A stretch of 64,000 nucleotides of DNA from Clostridium_I sp047718555 (GCF_047718555.1 NZ_JBDNRK010000017.1:9145-73144), one strand, 5' to 3'; shown: positions 44,897 through 54,507, numbered from the stretch's first letter. Program-made: numbers and translations. The notes: generated by a model not told the origin, from the sequence alone.

Positions 44897-45898
44897 TTAC
44901 TTAATCCCAGCTTTTTTTAAATAACTTCTATCTATTAAATCAGTAACCTTAACATCTTTTCTTATAACATTATTCTCTTTTAAAAATTTTGTAGTATCAT
45001 CTACTGATTTCACTTCTTCATCGGTAAAATTGATATCCAATATGTTTTTATCAAATATTGGTTCTAATACAGATGGACTTATCCCTGTATCTTTAGAAAC
45101 TATACCAACTGCTTCTTTTTTATTATCTTTTATCCACCTTGCAGATTTATCAAGAACTTTTAAAAGACGTACTGTTACATCAGGATGTTCTTTTAAAAAT
45201 GAATTTTTTGCTATAATAACATTGACATTATTTTTATATCCTGTACCATCCGTAACTATTTTTGCTGAACCTGCATCAACTATTTGGGTGATATTTGGTT
45301 CCCAAGTAACTGCCGCATCTATACTATTAGAAGCTAAGCTAGATTTTATATCTCCAGGTTGAAGATTGACTTGTTGAATATCAGTAATCTTCAATCCCAC
45401 TGATTTTAAATATATATACAAAAGCTGCTGCCCTACAGACCCAATAGTAACACCTACTTTTTTACCCTTTAAATCCGCTATAGAATTTATACCAGATTTA
45501 CTTGTTGCAAGTAGTGCATTCCCTTTTTCAGTACTGTTGTACACTGCAATAGCTTTTATATCCACATTATTAGCTTTCGCTTGAATTGCAGGTTGATCTC
45601 CAACTTGACCAAAATCAAGTCTTCCTCCTGTCATTGCCTCAATTAGCGGTGGCCCTGAAACAAATTTTTCAAATTGAAATGTGATTCCATCCTTTTCAAA
45701 TTCATCTTTAAGCCATCCTTTATCTCTTGCCACAACAATTTGAGCATGACCAGGCTGATATCCAAATTTTATAACTATAGGTGTTTTAGATTTACTTGCT
45801 GATGAATTTCCATTATTTACTTTTCCTGAGCATCCTACAAGTGTTATTAAAGATATTACTAAAGTTCCTAAAAAAAATTTTTTTAAATATTTTTCCAC
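44897..45898 (-). CDS. Sulfonate/taurine-type ABC importer, substrate-binding lipoprotein
   Basis: SsuA/TauA-type binding protein of 333 residues with a lipoprotein signal (ISLITLVGCSGK; lipid on the cysteine at about residue 23). The mature part starts IVIKFGYQPGHAQIVVARDKGWLKDEF and contains GGRLDFGQVGDQPAIQ and DLKGKKVGVTIGSVGQQLL, standard for the family. It is more distant from the four other binding lipoproteins in the window than those are from each other. It is the first gene of the NifDK-like operon, behind conserved leader A. Confidence 0.92.
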   Translation of the reverse strand: MEKYLKKFFLGTLVISLITLVGCSGKVNNGNSSASKSKTPIVIKFGYQPGHAQIVVARDKGWLKDEFEKDGITFQFEKFVSGPPLIEAMTGGRLDFGQVGDQPAIQAKANNVDIKAIAVYNSTEKGNALLATSKSGINSIADLKGKKVGVTIGSVGQQLLYIYLKSVGLKITDIQQVNLQPGDIKSSLASNSIDAAVTWEPNITQIVDAGSAKIVTDGTGYKNNVNVIIAKNSFLKEHPDVTVRLLKVLDKSARWIKDNKKEAVGIVSKDTGISPSVLEPIFDKNILDINFTDEEVKSVDDTTKFLKENNVIRKDVKVTDLIDRSYLKKAGIK

Positions 45899-45973
45899 GT
45901 TAATGCCATCCCCCTTAAATTTTGCCTAAGATACCTAGCTGTCTAATAAACTTTTTATTTCACTTTTAAAAAT

Positions 45974-46106
45974 AAAAAGAGGCATTTGAAAAAAGTTACT
46001 CTTTTTTCAAATGCCTCTAGTTTTTCTAGTCAGCAATAATTCCCAAGTATTCATACCAATATTATATGTTTTAGTATATAATAACCTTTTCTATTAAACT
46101 TGTCAA
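45974..46106 (-). promoter_or_regulatory. Promoter and conserved leader A before the importer/NifDK-like operon
   Basis: On the minus strand: TTGACA (46101-46106), 17 bases, TATTAT (46078-46083), then a leader. The conserved motif (46013-46050) has ATACT, GGAATTATTGCTGA, the hairpin CTAG-AAAAA-CTAG and AGGC. It runs straight into a strong terminator with an 18-bp stem (45978-45995 with 46001-46018) and T run. The motif overlaps the terminator's first arm, the arrangement of an attenuator. The same motif precedes the NifH-like gene and the second radical SAM gene. Identity with a known riboswitch class was not recognised. Confidence 0.75.
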
Positions 46107-46114
46107 TAGAAAAT

Positions 46115-46149
46115 AAAAAACAATTAAAAGTTGACTAAATTGTTTTTTT
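46115..46149 (-). terminator. Terminator after the small sulfatase gene
   Basis: Stem AAAAAACAATT with AATTGTTTTTT, loop of about 12 bases, T run on the minus strand; it begins 12 bases after the sulfatase stop codon and ends just before the next promoter. Confidence 0.75.
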
Positions 46150-46160
46150 ATTTTAATCAT

Positions 46161-47474
46161 CTATTCAAAAATATCCATCTCCGCACTTAAACATTCCAGA
46201 GTATTAACTATTGCATTTTTAGGCTTTGACACTCTTCCAGAAAGAATTGGATCCTTCGTTTCCTTCATCCATTTATCAAGCTGTTTAGATAGCACATTAT
46301 ATACTTCCTCATATCTCTCCTCTTCTACAAGATTTACCCTTTCTACTGGATCTAAATAAAGATCAAAAAGCATTTCTCTTTCCCTTCTATCCTCTAAGTA
46401 TCCAGATTGAATAAGAAAATCTTTGCTTAAGCCATCGTCTATATTAGCTGGAACCACCGTCTCATGACTATCATAAAACTTGATTAGTTTATACCTCTCA
46501 GTGCGTATACACCGCATTGGTTCATATGCTGCATGAAAATTAACTTCAGAAAATAATTCATTTCGTATCTTCACAGCGCTTCCTTCTAAAAGTGGAAGCA
46601 TAGACTTTCCTTGCAGCCATAAAGGCTTTTCAAGCTTTAAGATATCACAAATTGTGGGAAAGATATCAATCTGAGAAATCAGCGAATCTACTGCTTCACC
46701 TTTCATTTTATTTCCAGGATATCGGACGATCAACGAAACCCCAATTCCAGTATCGTATAGATTGCACTTCATTTTAGGAAATGCAATCCCATGGTCAGTT
46801 GTATAAATCACTAATGTATCTTTATCCAAACCTGATTTCTTTAATGCCTCCAGCACAATTCCCACGCACTTATCTGCTACAGCTACGGAAGATATAAAGC
46901 CCGCCATATCTTCCCTATTTTGCTTATTATCATAAATCGGAAAAGGTGGCATCACGTAATCCTGATTAACTTTGCAATTAATTTCAGGAAATCTCCTGTG
47001 AGTGCTCTGCATACCAAATGAAAGAAAAAAAGGTTTATCCTTTTTTTCCTTAAGATAGTCCCCGACCTTTTGTGCATAGGATAGATCAGCAGAAACAAAA
47101 TCTTCTATTTTATTACCATCATGATAATCAGCTAATACTAAATCATATCCAATCATTTCAGTTTTCGGTGCTTCATGCTGCATACCGCATAAGACTGTCT
47201 CATATCCATTTTCTTTTAAATAGCTTGTCAAATGCTGATTATAATCATTCAATTGAAAACCTCGATGTGCCAACCCTAGCATTCCACAGGTATGGGGCAT
47301 CATTCCAGTGAGTAAACCAGCTCTGCTTGGGGAACAAGTTGGACCTGCACAATAGGCATGTCTAAACAAAGTTCCCTCTTCGGCTAACCTTTGCATATTA
47401 GGTGTAGGCATCTGATATCCATAAGGTTGTATATACCTTCCTGTATCATGTGTATGAATATATAGAACATTCAT
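46161..47474 (-). CDS. Sulfatase, cysteine type (CSPSR)
   Basis: Alkaline-phosphatase-fold sulfatase of 437 residues. The start is the ATG 47472-47474, nine bases after GGAGGT, giving MNVLYIHTHDTGRY. The formylglycine site GPTCSPSRAGLLTG has the modifiable cysteine at residue 47. Metal-site stretches are YIHTHDTG (first aspartate) and VIYTTDHGIAFPKMK. It has no signal peptide, so it should work in the cytoplasm. It follows the larger sulfatase, and the maturase that makes formylglycine is encoded upstream. The substrate (a sulfate ester) is unknown; some homologues in this group act on heparin- or choline-type sulfates. Confidence 0.9.
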   Translation of the reverse strand: MNVLYIHTHDTGRYIQPYGYQMPTPNMQRLAEEGTLFRHAYCAGPTCSPSRAGLLTGMMPHTCGMLGLAHRGFQLNDYNQHLTSYLKENGYETVLCGMQHEAPKTEMIGYDLVLADYHDGNKIEDFVSADLSYAQKVGDYLKEKKDKPFFLSFGMQSTHRRFPEINCKVNQDYVMPPFPIYDNKQNREDMAGFISSVAVADKCVGIVLEALKKSGLDKDTLVIYTTDHGIAFPKMKCNLYDTGIGVSLIVRYPGNKMKGEAVDSLISQIDIFPTICDILKLEKPLWLQGKSMLPLLEGSAVKIRNELFSEVNFHAAYEPMRCIRTERYKLIKFYDSHETVVPANIDDGLSKDFLIQSGYLEDRREREMLFDLYLDPVERVNLVEEERYEEVYNVLSKQLDKWMKETKDPILSGRVSKPKNAIVNTLECLSAEMDIFE

Positions 47475-47555
47475 ATTATCAATACCTCCATGTTCATTAA
47501 TAATCAAATATAAATACAAAGTTTATATCAGTTCATTTAAATTTATTTAACACTC

Positions 47556-49814
47556 TTATTCTGTGGCCAATTCATGCTCTAGAACATAATCTTGATTATC
47601 TCCGTCTTCTCTGACATTATAGATTACCTTTTGTATTCTTCCTTTGAACTCAAAAGGAACTTTATATTCCTCAGTTACTGGAGTCATTTCATTACTACCA
47701 ATTGAAAATAAATCTAAATTAACATTGCCTGAAGTGTCTTTAATTGTAGCTGATCCAACCTCTTTGTCATTAATAAATAGTTTTCCTATTCCAACATCCT
47801 GTCCAGTTTTTTCAAACTTAAATTTTAGCTCTAACTCCCCCACTGGTACATGAAAATCTGAAATAATTGAATATCTTTTTTCGCCTACATAATTGTAATG
47901 ATATTTAAGCTTATTATCTTTTATATACAATGAATATCCACCAAATCTTCCTCCAGAGGCCACTATAACCCCATCATCCTCACTGCTGTTTCTTGTAACA
48001 TTAGCGATTATTTCATAAGATCTGTCAGCTACCACTGGTGCCGTGGAATTACTTAGAGGTTTAGATCCCCCATAGAATGTGAATGCCCCAGCTGCCGATG
48101 GCTTTACTAATCTTTTTTTAATCTTATGAAAATTAAAATCAGCTAAGGGCAAAACACCATATTTCCCAGCTTCTAGCCACCACAAATTAATTAATTCTTT
48201 TAGTTTTTCAGGATACTTTTTAGCTAAATCATGGTTTTCTGAAAAGTCTTCCTCAGTATTATATAATTCCCATATATCATCTTCATAATTATCATTATAA
48301 AAATGGTTTGCAACAGCCTTCCAGCCCTCACTCCAGATGGCTCTGTGTCCAAGCTGCTCATAGTATTGAATTCTCTTTTTAGTTTTTTTCTGTGAACTGT
48401 CAAAGGTATACTTTAAGCTTACACCATGAAAAGGTTTCTGGACAAAGCCTTTAATAGTCTTTGGCTTTTGGATTCCAATTATATCTAAAATCGTTGGAGT
48501 TATATCTATTACATGGTGATATTGATTTCTTATACCACCTTTATCCTTAATTCCTTGTGGATAGTGAATTATTAAAGGATCTCTCACTCCACCAGAATGA
48601 ACCCACACTTTATACCATTTAAAAGGAACATTACCAAGATTAGCCCAACCAAGCGGATAGTGATTGAAGGCGAAAGGTGTTCCAAGCTTATCCACATTTT
48701 CTAAATTAAAATCTATTGTTTCCACAGGATATACACTCATGGATTTATATTGATTTATTCTTCCATGAGGTCCTCCTTCTGCACTGGCACCATTGTCAGA
48801 TATAAGTACTACCACTGTATTATCTAATTGATTAATTTCTCTTAGATAATCGATTAACCTGCCTATGTGGTAGTCCGTATGTTCTAAAAATCCAGCATAG
48901 ACCTCCATAAACTTCGCATAAAGCTTTTTCTCATCTATGCTTAAACTATCCCATGCCGGCGCTAATTCATTTCTTTCTGTTAATTCAGCATCTTCTGGAA
49001 TTATTCCCAATTTCCTTTGGTTCTCATACCATCTCTCCCTTAGTGCATCCCAACCTTCATCAAATTTCCCCTTGTATCTATCTATGAACTCCTTTGGCGC
49101 ATGATGAGGGGAGTGCATAGCTCCGTATGCCAGGTAAAGAAAAAACGGCTTGTCTTCAGCAACAGATTTTTGGCTTGCAATATATTCAATAGCTTTATCC
49201 GTTAAATCCTCTGTTAAGTGATATCCTTCTTCCGCTGTTTTAGGCTGTCTTATTCTCTCATTTCCCTGCACTAAATCAGGATTCCATTGATTTGTCATAC
49301 CTGATAAAAATCCACAATATTTATCAAATCCTCTTTGGAGAGGCCAGTGATCATAAGGACCGGCTGGTGAAGTTTGCTTATTAGGTGCTAAATGCCATTT
49401 TCCCAAAGCAAAAGTACTGTATCCTACCTCTTTTAATATTTCGCTCACCAATGCATACCTGTTATCTACCCTACCGCGGGAGTTTGGAAATCCATTTGCA
49501 AAATCTGCTACAGTTCCTACACCCACAGAATGATGATTTGCACCAGATAATAGAGAAGCTCTGGTTGCTGAACAAATAGCCGTAGTATGAAAATTATTGT
49601 ACCTTAGCCCTCCCTTTGCCAAAGCATCAATATTAGGAGTATTTATATTAGATCCATAGCATCCAAGCTGAGCAAAGCCCATATCATCTAAAACTATGTA
49701 GACCACATTTGGAGAATTCTTTGGTGGTCTTATTTCCTCTGGGAAATATGGTACTGATTCTTTTACAGTGTTTCTGATAATACCTTCAAATTCATCAATA
49801 GTGTTTCTTGCCAT
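47556..49814 (-). CDS. Arylsulfatase, cysteine type (CSATR)
   Basis: Large sulfatase of 752 residues. The N-terminal catalytic domain begins PNVVYIVLDDMGFAQLGCYG (metal aspartates). The formylglycine site TTAICSATRASLLSGANHH has its cysteine at residue 81, with alanine in place of proline at position +2, as in several arylsulfatases. VVVLISDNGASAEGG carries the later metal residues. The C-terminal 200 residues form a beta-rich domain (from about 590). There is no signal peptide. It lies between the maturase and the smaller sulfatase in one operon. It probably cleaves aryl or alkyl sulfate esters to supply sulfate. Confidence 0.92.
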   Translation of the reverse strand: MARNTIDEFEGIIRNTVKESVPYFPEEIRPPKNSPNVVYIVLDDMGFAQLGCYGSNINTPNIDALAKGGLRYNNFHTTAICSATRASLLSGANHHSVGVGTVADFANGFPNSRGRVDNRYALVSEILKEVGYSTFALGKWHLAPNKQTSPAGPYDHWPLQRGFDKYCGFLSGMTNQWNPDLVQGNERIRQPKTAEEGYHLTEDLTDKAIEYIASQKSVAEDKPFFLYLAYGAMHSPHHAPKEFIDRYKGKFDEGWDALRERWYENQRKLGIIPEDAELTERNELAPAWDSLSIDEKKLYAKFMEVYAGFLEHTDYHIGRLIDYLREINQLDNTVVVLISDNGASAEGGPHGRINQYKSMSVYPVETIDFNLENVDKLGTPFAFNHYPLGWANLGNVPFKWYKVWVHSGGVRDPLIIHYPQGIKDKGGIRNQYHHVIDITPTILDIIGIQKPKTIKGFVQKPFHGVSLKYTFDSSQKKTKKRIQYYEQLGHRAIWSEGWKAVANHFYNDNYEDDIWELYNTEEDFSENHDLAKKYPEKLKELINLWWLEAGKYGVLPLADFNFHKIKKRLVKPSAAGAFTFYGGSKPLSNSTAPVVADRSYEIIANVTRNSSEDDGVIVASGGRFGGYSLYIKDNKLKYHYNYVGEKRYSIISDFHVPVGELELKFKFEKTGQDVGIGKLFINDKEVGSATIKDTSGNVNLDLFSIGSNEMTPVTEEYKVPFEFKGRIQKVIYNVREDGDNQDYVLEHELATE

Positions 49815-49987
49815 ATAAATTCATCCCCTTAATCATTATTAAAATACAAATTCATATTCTCTTAGTCTTAACTTTCATTTTTATTAACAACACACAAATC
49901 CCAGTCATCATCATCTGTTTTAACATCATTAATCTCAATTATATTATTTGATCATATTGGTACAGTACCCAGTGCCCTAAAATACTT

Positions 49988-51130
49988 TTAATTAATACTT
50001 CTATAATTTCGGCTTAATCTATATGCTAACCCATATATTCTTTCTTCTGTATAAGCAAAAAACTCTTTAAATGCTGAACAGTAATAATTCAATTGAAGTT
50101 CTTTATCATCTAATGACTCTCTATTTCTCCTACACCCACCTCTACATAATGCAAAATACTTACAATCAACACATTCCTTATTCACATGTGTTGATACTTC
50201 TACAAATTTTTTAGCAACAGTAGAATTACGTAATTCTTCAAAACCGTGAGATTTTATATTACCTAAAAACCATTCATCCGTCACATAGAAGTCACAAGGA
50301 TAAACTCCTCCATCAGCTTCGAAAACATAATAACACACACATTGTCCCATCATGCCACAGGATTCAGCAGGATATCCCATTGCCATTTGAGTCAAATTTC
50401 CAAAATACCTTATATCTAAAACATCGTTATTAATAAAATCCTTATACCAAAGATCAAACAAGTTTTTAAGGAAATATGCATACCTCTGAGGCTTAAGTGA
50501 ATAATCATAGCTGCCGAGCTCTTCATCTAAAGGGTCAAGACAAGGTATAAATTGTAAATATCTAAAATTATTTTTCTTGAAAAAATTATATACCTTGTTT
50601 ATATGTCTTGCCACATAAGAAGTAACAACACACAAAATATTGTATTCAACCTTATATTTATTAAAAAGCTTTATAGTTTTCATTACAGAGTGAAAAGATC
50701 CATTATTCTTAATATATATCCTTGATAAATCGTGTATATCTTTATTTCCATCTAAAGATATACCTACTAAAAACTTATTTTTTACAAGAAATTGAGCCCA
50801 TTCATCATCTATAGCTATACCATTTGTCTGTAATGTATTATTTATTTTTAAATTTTTAGTGTTATATTTTTGTTGAAATTCAATTAGCTGTTTGTAAAAA
50901 TCCAAGCCTATAAGAGTCGGCTCTCCTCCTTGAAATGCAAATGTACAAAATTCATCAGCATACTGAAGAGACTTTTTAACAATTTCCTCTAAAGTATCCA
51001 TATTCATAAATCCGTAAGATTTAATACTCCTGCTTTCGCTTAGTGAATGATAGAAGCAGTACTTACATCTTAAATTACAATTACTAGAGGATGGTTTTAT
51101 TAGTATACTTAATGGCGGCATATTCTTCAC
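49988..51130 (-). CDS. Anaerobic sulfatase-maturating enzyme (radical SAM/SPASM)
   Basis: Protein of 380 residues that converts the sulfatase active-site cysteine (or serine) to formylglycine without oxygen. The radical SAM motif is CNLRCKYC (residues 18-25), with the GGEP motif in AFQGGEPTLIG. The C-terminal SPASM cluster cysteines include the region CVDCKYFALCRGGCRRNRE. The start MPPLSILIKPSS and the following KSYGFM strongly resemble the clostridial enzyme known to mature sulfatases. It lies directly upstream of two cysteine-type sulfatases. Confidence 0.95.
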   Translation of the reverse strand: MKNMPPLSILIKPSSSNCNLRCKYCFYHSLSESRSIKSYGFMNMDTLEEIVKKSLQYADEFCTFAFQGGEPTLIGLDFYKQLIEFQQKYNTKNLKINNTLQTNGIAIDDEWAQFLVKNKFLVGISLDGNKDIHDLSRIYIKNNGSFHSVMKTIKLFNKYKVEYNILCVVTSYVARHINKVYNFFKKNNFRYLQFIPCLDPLDEELGSYDYSLKPQRYAYFLKNLFDLWYKDFINNDVLDIRYFGNLTQMAMGYPAESCGMMGQCVCYYVFEADGGVYPCDFYVTDEWFLGNIKSHGFEELRNSTVAKKFVEVSTHVNKECVDCKYFALCRGGCRRNRESLDDKELQLNYYCSAFKEFFAYTEERIYGLAYRLSRNYRSIN

Positions 51131-51240
51131 CTCTTACGCATATATAAATTATGATAATTTTTATTTATATGCAAATAGTGGTAAATTAACTATTCACCAC
51201 TACTAACTCCAAAAATCTATCATATATTTTTAGACTATAT

Positions 51241-52098
51241 TTATATTATTGGAATGGAAGACTGACATGGAACTCTTGTTTGACATAAACTACATGGTGA
51301 TACAGATGTATTATAATGTTCTTTTGTATAATTTGCTACTACTTTGTGAATATGCTCTCTACATCTAATTTTATTATGACCTTTTTCACTGATAGATTTC
51401 GAAGGACATCTTTCCATACATTTTTTACATACACCCTTTGAATAAAATAAACAATATTCATTATGTCTGATATACTCCCTTTCAGTTACTGGAAGAGGAA
51501 TTTTAGCAATGATAGAACCAAGTCTTACTGCTATTCCAGCTTTAGTTATAAGAGCACCAGATAATCCAAAGGTACCTAATCCAGATACAAAAGCTGCATG
51601 CTTTTCCGACCAAGTCGCTGCCAATTCATATTTTTGACTTTTTTCAACCTTCCAACTTGAAGAACATGAAGGTATTAAAGCTTCATATCCACAGTTAATT
51701 AAAAGTTCCTTCAAATATTTTCCCAACCCTAAATTAACTTTTTCTCCGTTAATACGTGCCATTACTAGCCGTTCAGAAGGATAACAGATATCCTTATCAT
51801 GATCATTTTTAACATTTTCAGCATAGGGCATAACCCAACATATAACAGTTAATTCACTAGCTGTAACCTCTGCTTCGGGATAAACTTCCTTAAATGCCTC
51901 TAACGGCGTCCAGTAAAATTCACCAATATCATCTTTAAGTCTTTTATAATATGAATCATTTCCATTAGAAAAACCAATTAAAGGTCCTGATATTGCTTTT
52001 TCATTAAATTTATCACCCAATGAATTGTCGCTAGAATTGTTAATATAACTTTTTATATTGTTTTCTATCCATTTCGATAAATCTCTTATCTTGTCCAT
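51241..52098 (-). CDS. QueG-like iron-sulfur protein
   Basis: Protein of 285 residues. A middle part, TWSEKHAAFVSGLGTFGLSG followed by ALITKAGIAVRLGSII, resembles epoxyqueuosine reductase (QueG) and related corrinoid/iron-sulfur reductases. The C-terminal part carries ferredoxin-like cysteines (CLFYSKGVCKKCMERCP, then CREHIH and CSLCQTRVPC), enough for two [4Fe-4S] clusters. It is shorter than QueG and lacks its C-terminal repeat domain. It lies between an importer ATPase gene and the sulfatase maturase, so a redox role in the same pathway is possible. Whether it binds cobalamin cannot be told. Confidence 0.75.
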   Translation of the reverse strand: MDKIRDLSKWIENNIKSYINNSSDNSLGDKFNEKAISGPLIGFSNGNDSYYKRLKDDIGEFYWTPLEAFKEVYPEAEVTASELTVICWVMPYAENVKNDHDKDICYPSERLVMARINGEKVNLGLGKYLKELLINCGYEALIPSCSSSWKVEKSQKYELAATWSEKHAAFVSGLGTFGLSGALITKAGIAVRLGSIIAKIPLPVTEREYIRHNEYCLFYSKGVCKKCMERCPSKSISEKGHNKIRCREHIHKVVANYTKEHYNTSVSPCSLCQTRVPCQSSIPII

Positions 52099-52196
52099 AT
52101 TTCTCCTAATTCCATATAAATCATTTCTAGTAATCTTATATTATTTATTTTATTATTAAAATAATAAACATCTAAGTTTATTTGCATTTTTTATAT

Positions 52197-52994
52197 TTAA
52201 ATTCTTTCACCACCTTTATCAACTGTCTCTTCAAATTCATATAATAAATCTTGATACAACTCATTAAATTTACTGCTGGTTACATTTCTTGGATAAGACA
52301 AATCAACATCATAAGTTTTATAAATTCTAGCTGATGGCGATTTAGACATAATTCCTATTCTTTGTCCTAATAAAATTGCTTCTTGAATATCATGAGTAAC
52401 AAAAATAACAGTTTTTTTAGTTTCACCCCATATTCTCACTAATTCTTTCTGCATGACTCTTCTTGTCTGTGCATCTAAAGCTCCAAAAGGCTCATCCATT
52501 AATAGAATTTTAGAATCATTTGCCAATACTCTTGCCAGTTGAACCCTCTGCTTCATACCACCTGAAAGCTCATATGGAAATTTTTTTTCATGACCTGATA
52601 ATCCAACTAAGTTTATATAGTTATTTGAAATTTTACTTCTTTCTTCTCTACTAATTTTTTTCATTTTTAAGCCAAATTCCACATTTTCTTTTACCGTAAG
52701 CCATGAAAAAAGTGAAGCATCCGGATGTTGGAATACTACTGCTCTTTCCCTACTTGGTCTATTAATATCTTTATCATCTACAACTAATTTACCATTAGTC
52801 TTTTCAATAAATCCTGCAATTATATTCAATAATGTGGATTTACCACAGCCACTTGGTCCTAACAGAATAAAAAATTCACCACCATTTAAATGAAGATTAA
52901 TATCCTCAATTACATATTGTGATTCACCTTCTGACCACTCATCACTATAAGTTTTATTTAAATTCTCAATTAATATTGAATTATCTTTTCCCAT
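52197..52994 (-). CDS. Sulfonate/nitrate-type ABC importer, ATP-binding protein (second copy)
   Basis: ATPase of 265 residues, very similar to the one at 55305. Walker A GPSGCGKSTLLNIIAGF, Q-loop FQHPDASLFSWLTV, signature LSGGMKQRVQLARVLAND, Walker B ILLMDEPFGALD and switch IFVTHDIQEA are intact. It has no permease beside it; it may serve the permease at 54508 or be a duplicate left by rearrangement. It is preceded by leader E and followed by the QueG-like gene. Confidence 0.9.
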   Translation of the reverse strand: MGKDNSILIENLNKTYSDEWSEGESQYVIEDINLHLNGGEFFILLGPSGCGKSTLLNIIAGFIEKTNGKLVVDDKDINRPSRERAVVFQHPDASLFSWLTVKENVEFGLKMKKISREERSKISNNYINLVGLSGHEKKFPYELSGGMKQRVQLARVLANDSKILLMDEPFGALDAQTRRVMQKELVRIWGETKKTVIFVTHDIQEAILLGQRIGIMSKSPSARIYKTYDVDLSYPRNVTSSKFNELYQDLLYEFEETVDKGGERI

Positions 52995-53147
52995 TTTATA
53001 ATCCCCCCCAAAATAAATTATAAATTCTAATGAACTAATATTAATATGTACTTATTCAAATTATTAAGTCTTTTTATATTTTCATTTCTCTTTTTAAATA
53101 AAACTAATTACAACTTATCAAATGTTATACTTTAAACACTAATTAAG

Positions 53148-53195
53148 AAAATCCACCCCTTAAATAGAGGCAGATTTTACCGCAATTCAACTTTT
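53148..53195 (-). promoter_or_regulatory. Leader element E with terminator, before the second importer ATPase
   Basis: On the minus strand: TTGAATTGCGG, TAAAA, TCTGCCTCT, then TTTAAG and GGGGTGGATTTTC. The terminator stem is AATCTGCCTCT-like (53166-53176) with its partner at 53150-53160. A competing hairpin GCGG/CTGC overlaps its first arm. It closely matches leader D at 57242. Confidence 0.6.
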
Positions 53196-53262
53196 TTTAC
53201 AGATAATCTTTCTTAAAATACTAAAATATTATCTATAACAAAAAACCATGGCCACTATCAGC

Positions 53263-54297
53263 TTACTTAAAATTATTAGGATTATATGTAAGTTTTGATG
53301 GAAGAGCCTGCTTTAGTGGATCTGTTACTATTTTATCTTTCAAATCATAGCCACCCTTAATTAAATTATTTTTTGTAGAATAATCGTAAACATCATACAA
53401 TTGCTTAACATCATCATCACTTAAACGAATATCCTCAGTAGTATCTTTTAACTGTCTTAATACACTATCTTCAGGTGCCTTAATTATATTAGCATCAATT
53501 TTAGCTGCTTCCTCAGGATTTTCATTTATAAATTTTGCCGCCTCATCTAATGACAATAATATTTTCTTGGCTGCTTCTGGTTTTTCCTTTAAAAGTTTAT
53601 CCTTGGCTATTAAAAAACCACGCTGTATAAATGGTATATCAGCCTGACTTCCTATAACTTTAGCTCCTGGGGTTTTCAATGCTCTATCAAGGCTAACTCC
53701 ACCGAAAAATGCTCCTTTGATATCTCCTCTTTCAAATGCTGCTATTTCCTCAGCATCTGATGCAAGGCCTTGTATTTTAACTTCGTTTGATTTTATATTA
53801 TTTTTATCTAAATATTTAGCTAGAATATACTCACCTACTGTAGCCTTTTGAACTCCAATTGATTTTCCCTTTAATTGCTGTACAGAATTTATACCATCGC
53901 GTACCACGTATTTAACATTTTCAGCTTTACCCATATTAAGAAAACTTAAAAGTCTCAAATCACCAGTGTTAAATCTTGAAAGAGATGCAAAATCTGCTGC
54001 CAATCCTACATCAACCTGATCTGCCAAAGCTGCATTTATAGTATCAATACCATAAGAGAAATTAACCAATTGTGGCTGTATACCATTTTTAACAAAATAA
54101 CCTTTTTGATTTGCTATCTGAAATTCTATAGAAAATACAGTTGCATCTACACCAAATCTTACAGGAATTAAATTTTGCTTTGTATTTCCACTACCATTAC
54201 TAGAAGCAGCTTTTGCACCGCTATTTCCACAACCTGTAACTATTAACATTACTCCTACTATAAATACTGCTATTAATGATAATTTTTTGTTTTTCAT
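53263..54297 (-). CDS. NMT1/SsuA-like substrate-binding lipoprotein (paralogue 1)
   Basis: Binding lipoprotein of 344 residues from the ATG 54295-54297; a longer open frame upstream lacks a ribosome site, whereas AGGCAGGA precedes this ATG. The lipoprotein signal is VGVMLIVTGCGNSG. The mature part is IPVRFGVDATVFSIEFQIANQKGYFVKNGIQPQLV, then NAALADQVDVGLAADFASLSRF. It is close to the binding proteins at 56173 and 57548, and more distantly to 62677. It lies downstream of the permease gene as the last gene of its transporter operon. The ligand is unknown; it is probably a small anionic sulfur compound. Confidence 0.9.
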   Translation of the reverse strand: MKNKKLSLIAVFIVGVMLIVTGCGNSGAKAASSNGSGNTKQNLIPVRFGVDATVFSIEFQIANQKGYFVKNGIQPQLVNFSYGIDTINAALADQVDVGLAADFASLSRFNTGDLRLLSFLNMGKAENVKYVVRDGINSVQQLKGKSIGVQKATVGEYILAKYLDKNNIKSNEVKIQGLASDAEEIAAFERGDIKGAFFGGVSLDRALKTPGAKVIGSQADIPFIQRGFLIAKDKLLKEKPEAAKKILLSLDEAAKFINENPEEAAKIDANIIKAPEDSVLRQLKDTTEDIRLSDDDVKQLYDVYDYSTKNNLIKGGYDLKDKIVTDPLKQALPSKLTYNPNNFK

Positions 54298-54416
54298 TTT
54301 TTCCTGCCTCTTTTTGGTTTTTATTTTAATTAAGTTTTTAAATAACAATAATTGTAAAATTAAACAAGTCATCATTTTGTGGTATAATGTTTTCGCTAAA
54401 AGCCCAAAATATTTTA

Positions 54417-54484
54417 ACAAAGGATGACTTGAATATGATACTTTTGTCATACTTGCTGATGCAGCTTATGATGATACCAATTAA
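54417..54484 (+). pseudogene. Possible transposase remnant
   Basis: On the plus strand, opposite to all neighbours, a short frame reads LEYDTFVILADAAYDDTN before a stop. LADAAYD resembles the second-aspartate region of DDE transposases of the IS4/IS1182 kind. Stops lie on both sides and no inverted ends are visible, so this is at best a fragment. Confidence 0.3.
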
Positions 54485-54507
54485 TATATAAATTTACTTT
54501 TTATCCA

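Noticed and set aside
45974..46106. Leader A as a SAM-I riboswitch or T-box
   Set aside because: No GAGGGA-GGCCC core of the S-box and no AGGGTGG T-box sequence; the conserved part is only about 40 bases.
54298..54450. N-terminal extension of the binding lipoprotein at 53263
   Set aside because: The extension has no ribosome site and would bury the lipoprotein signal; the paralogues all begin at MKNKKLSLIA.
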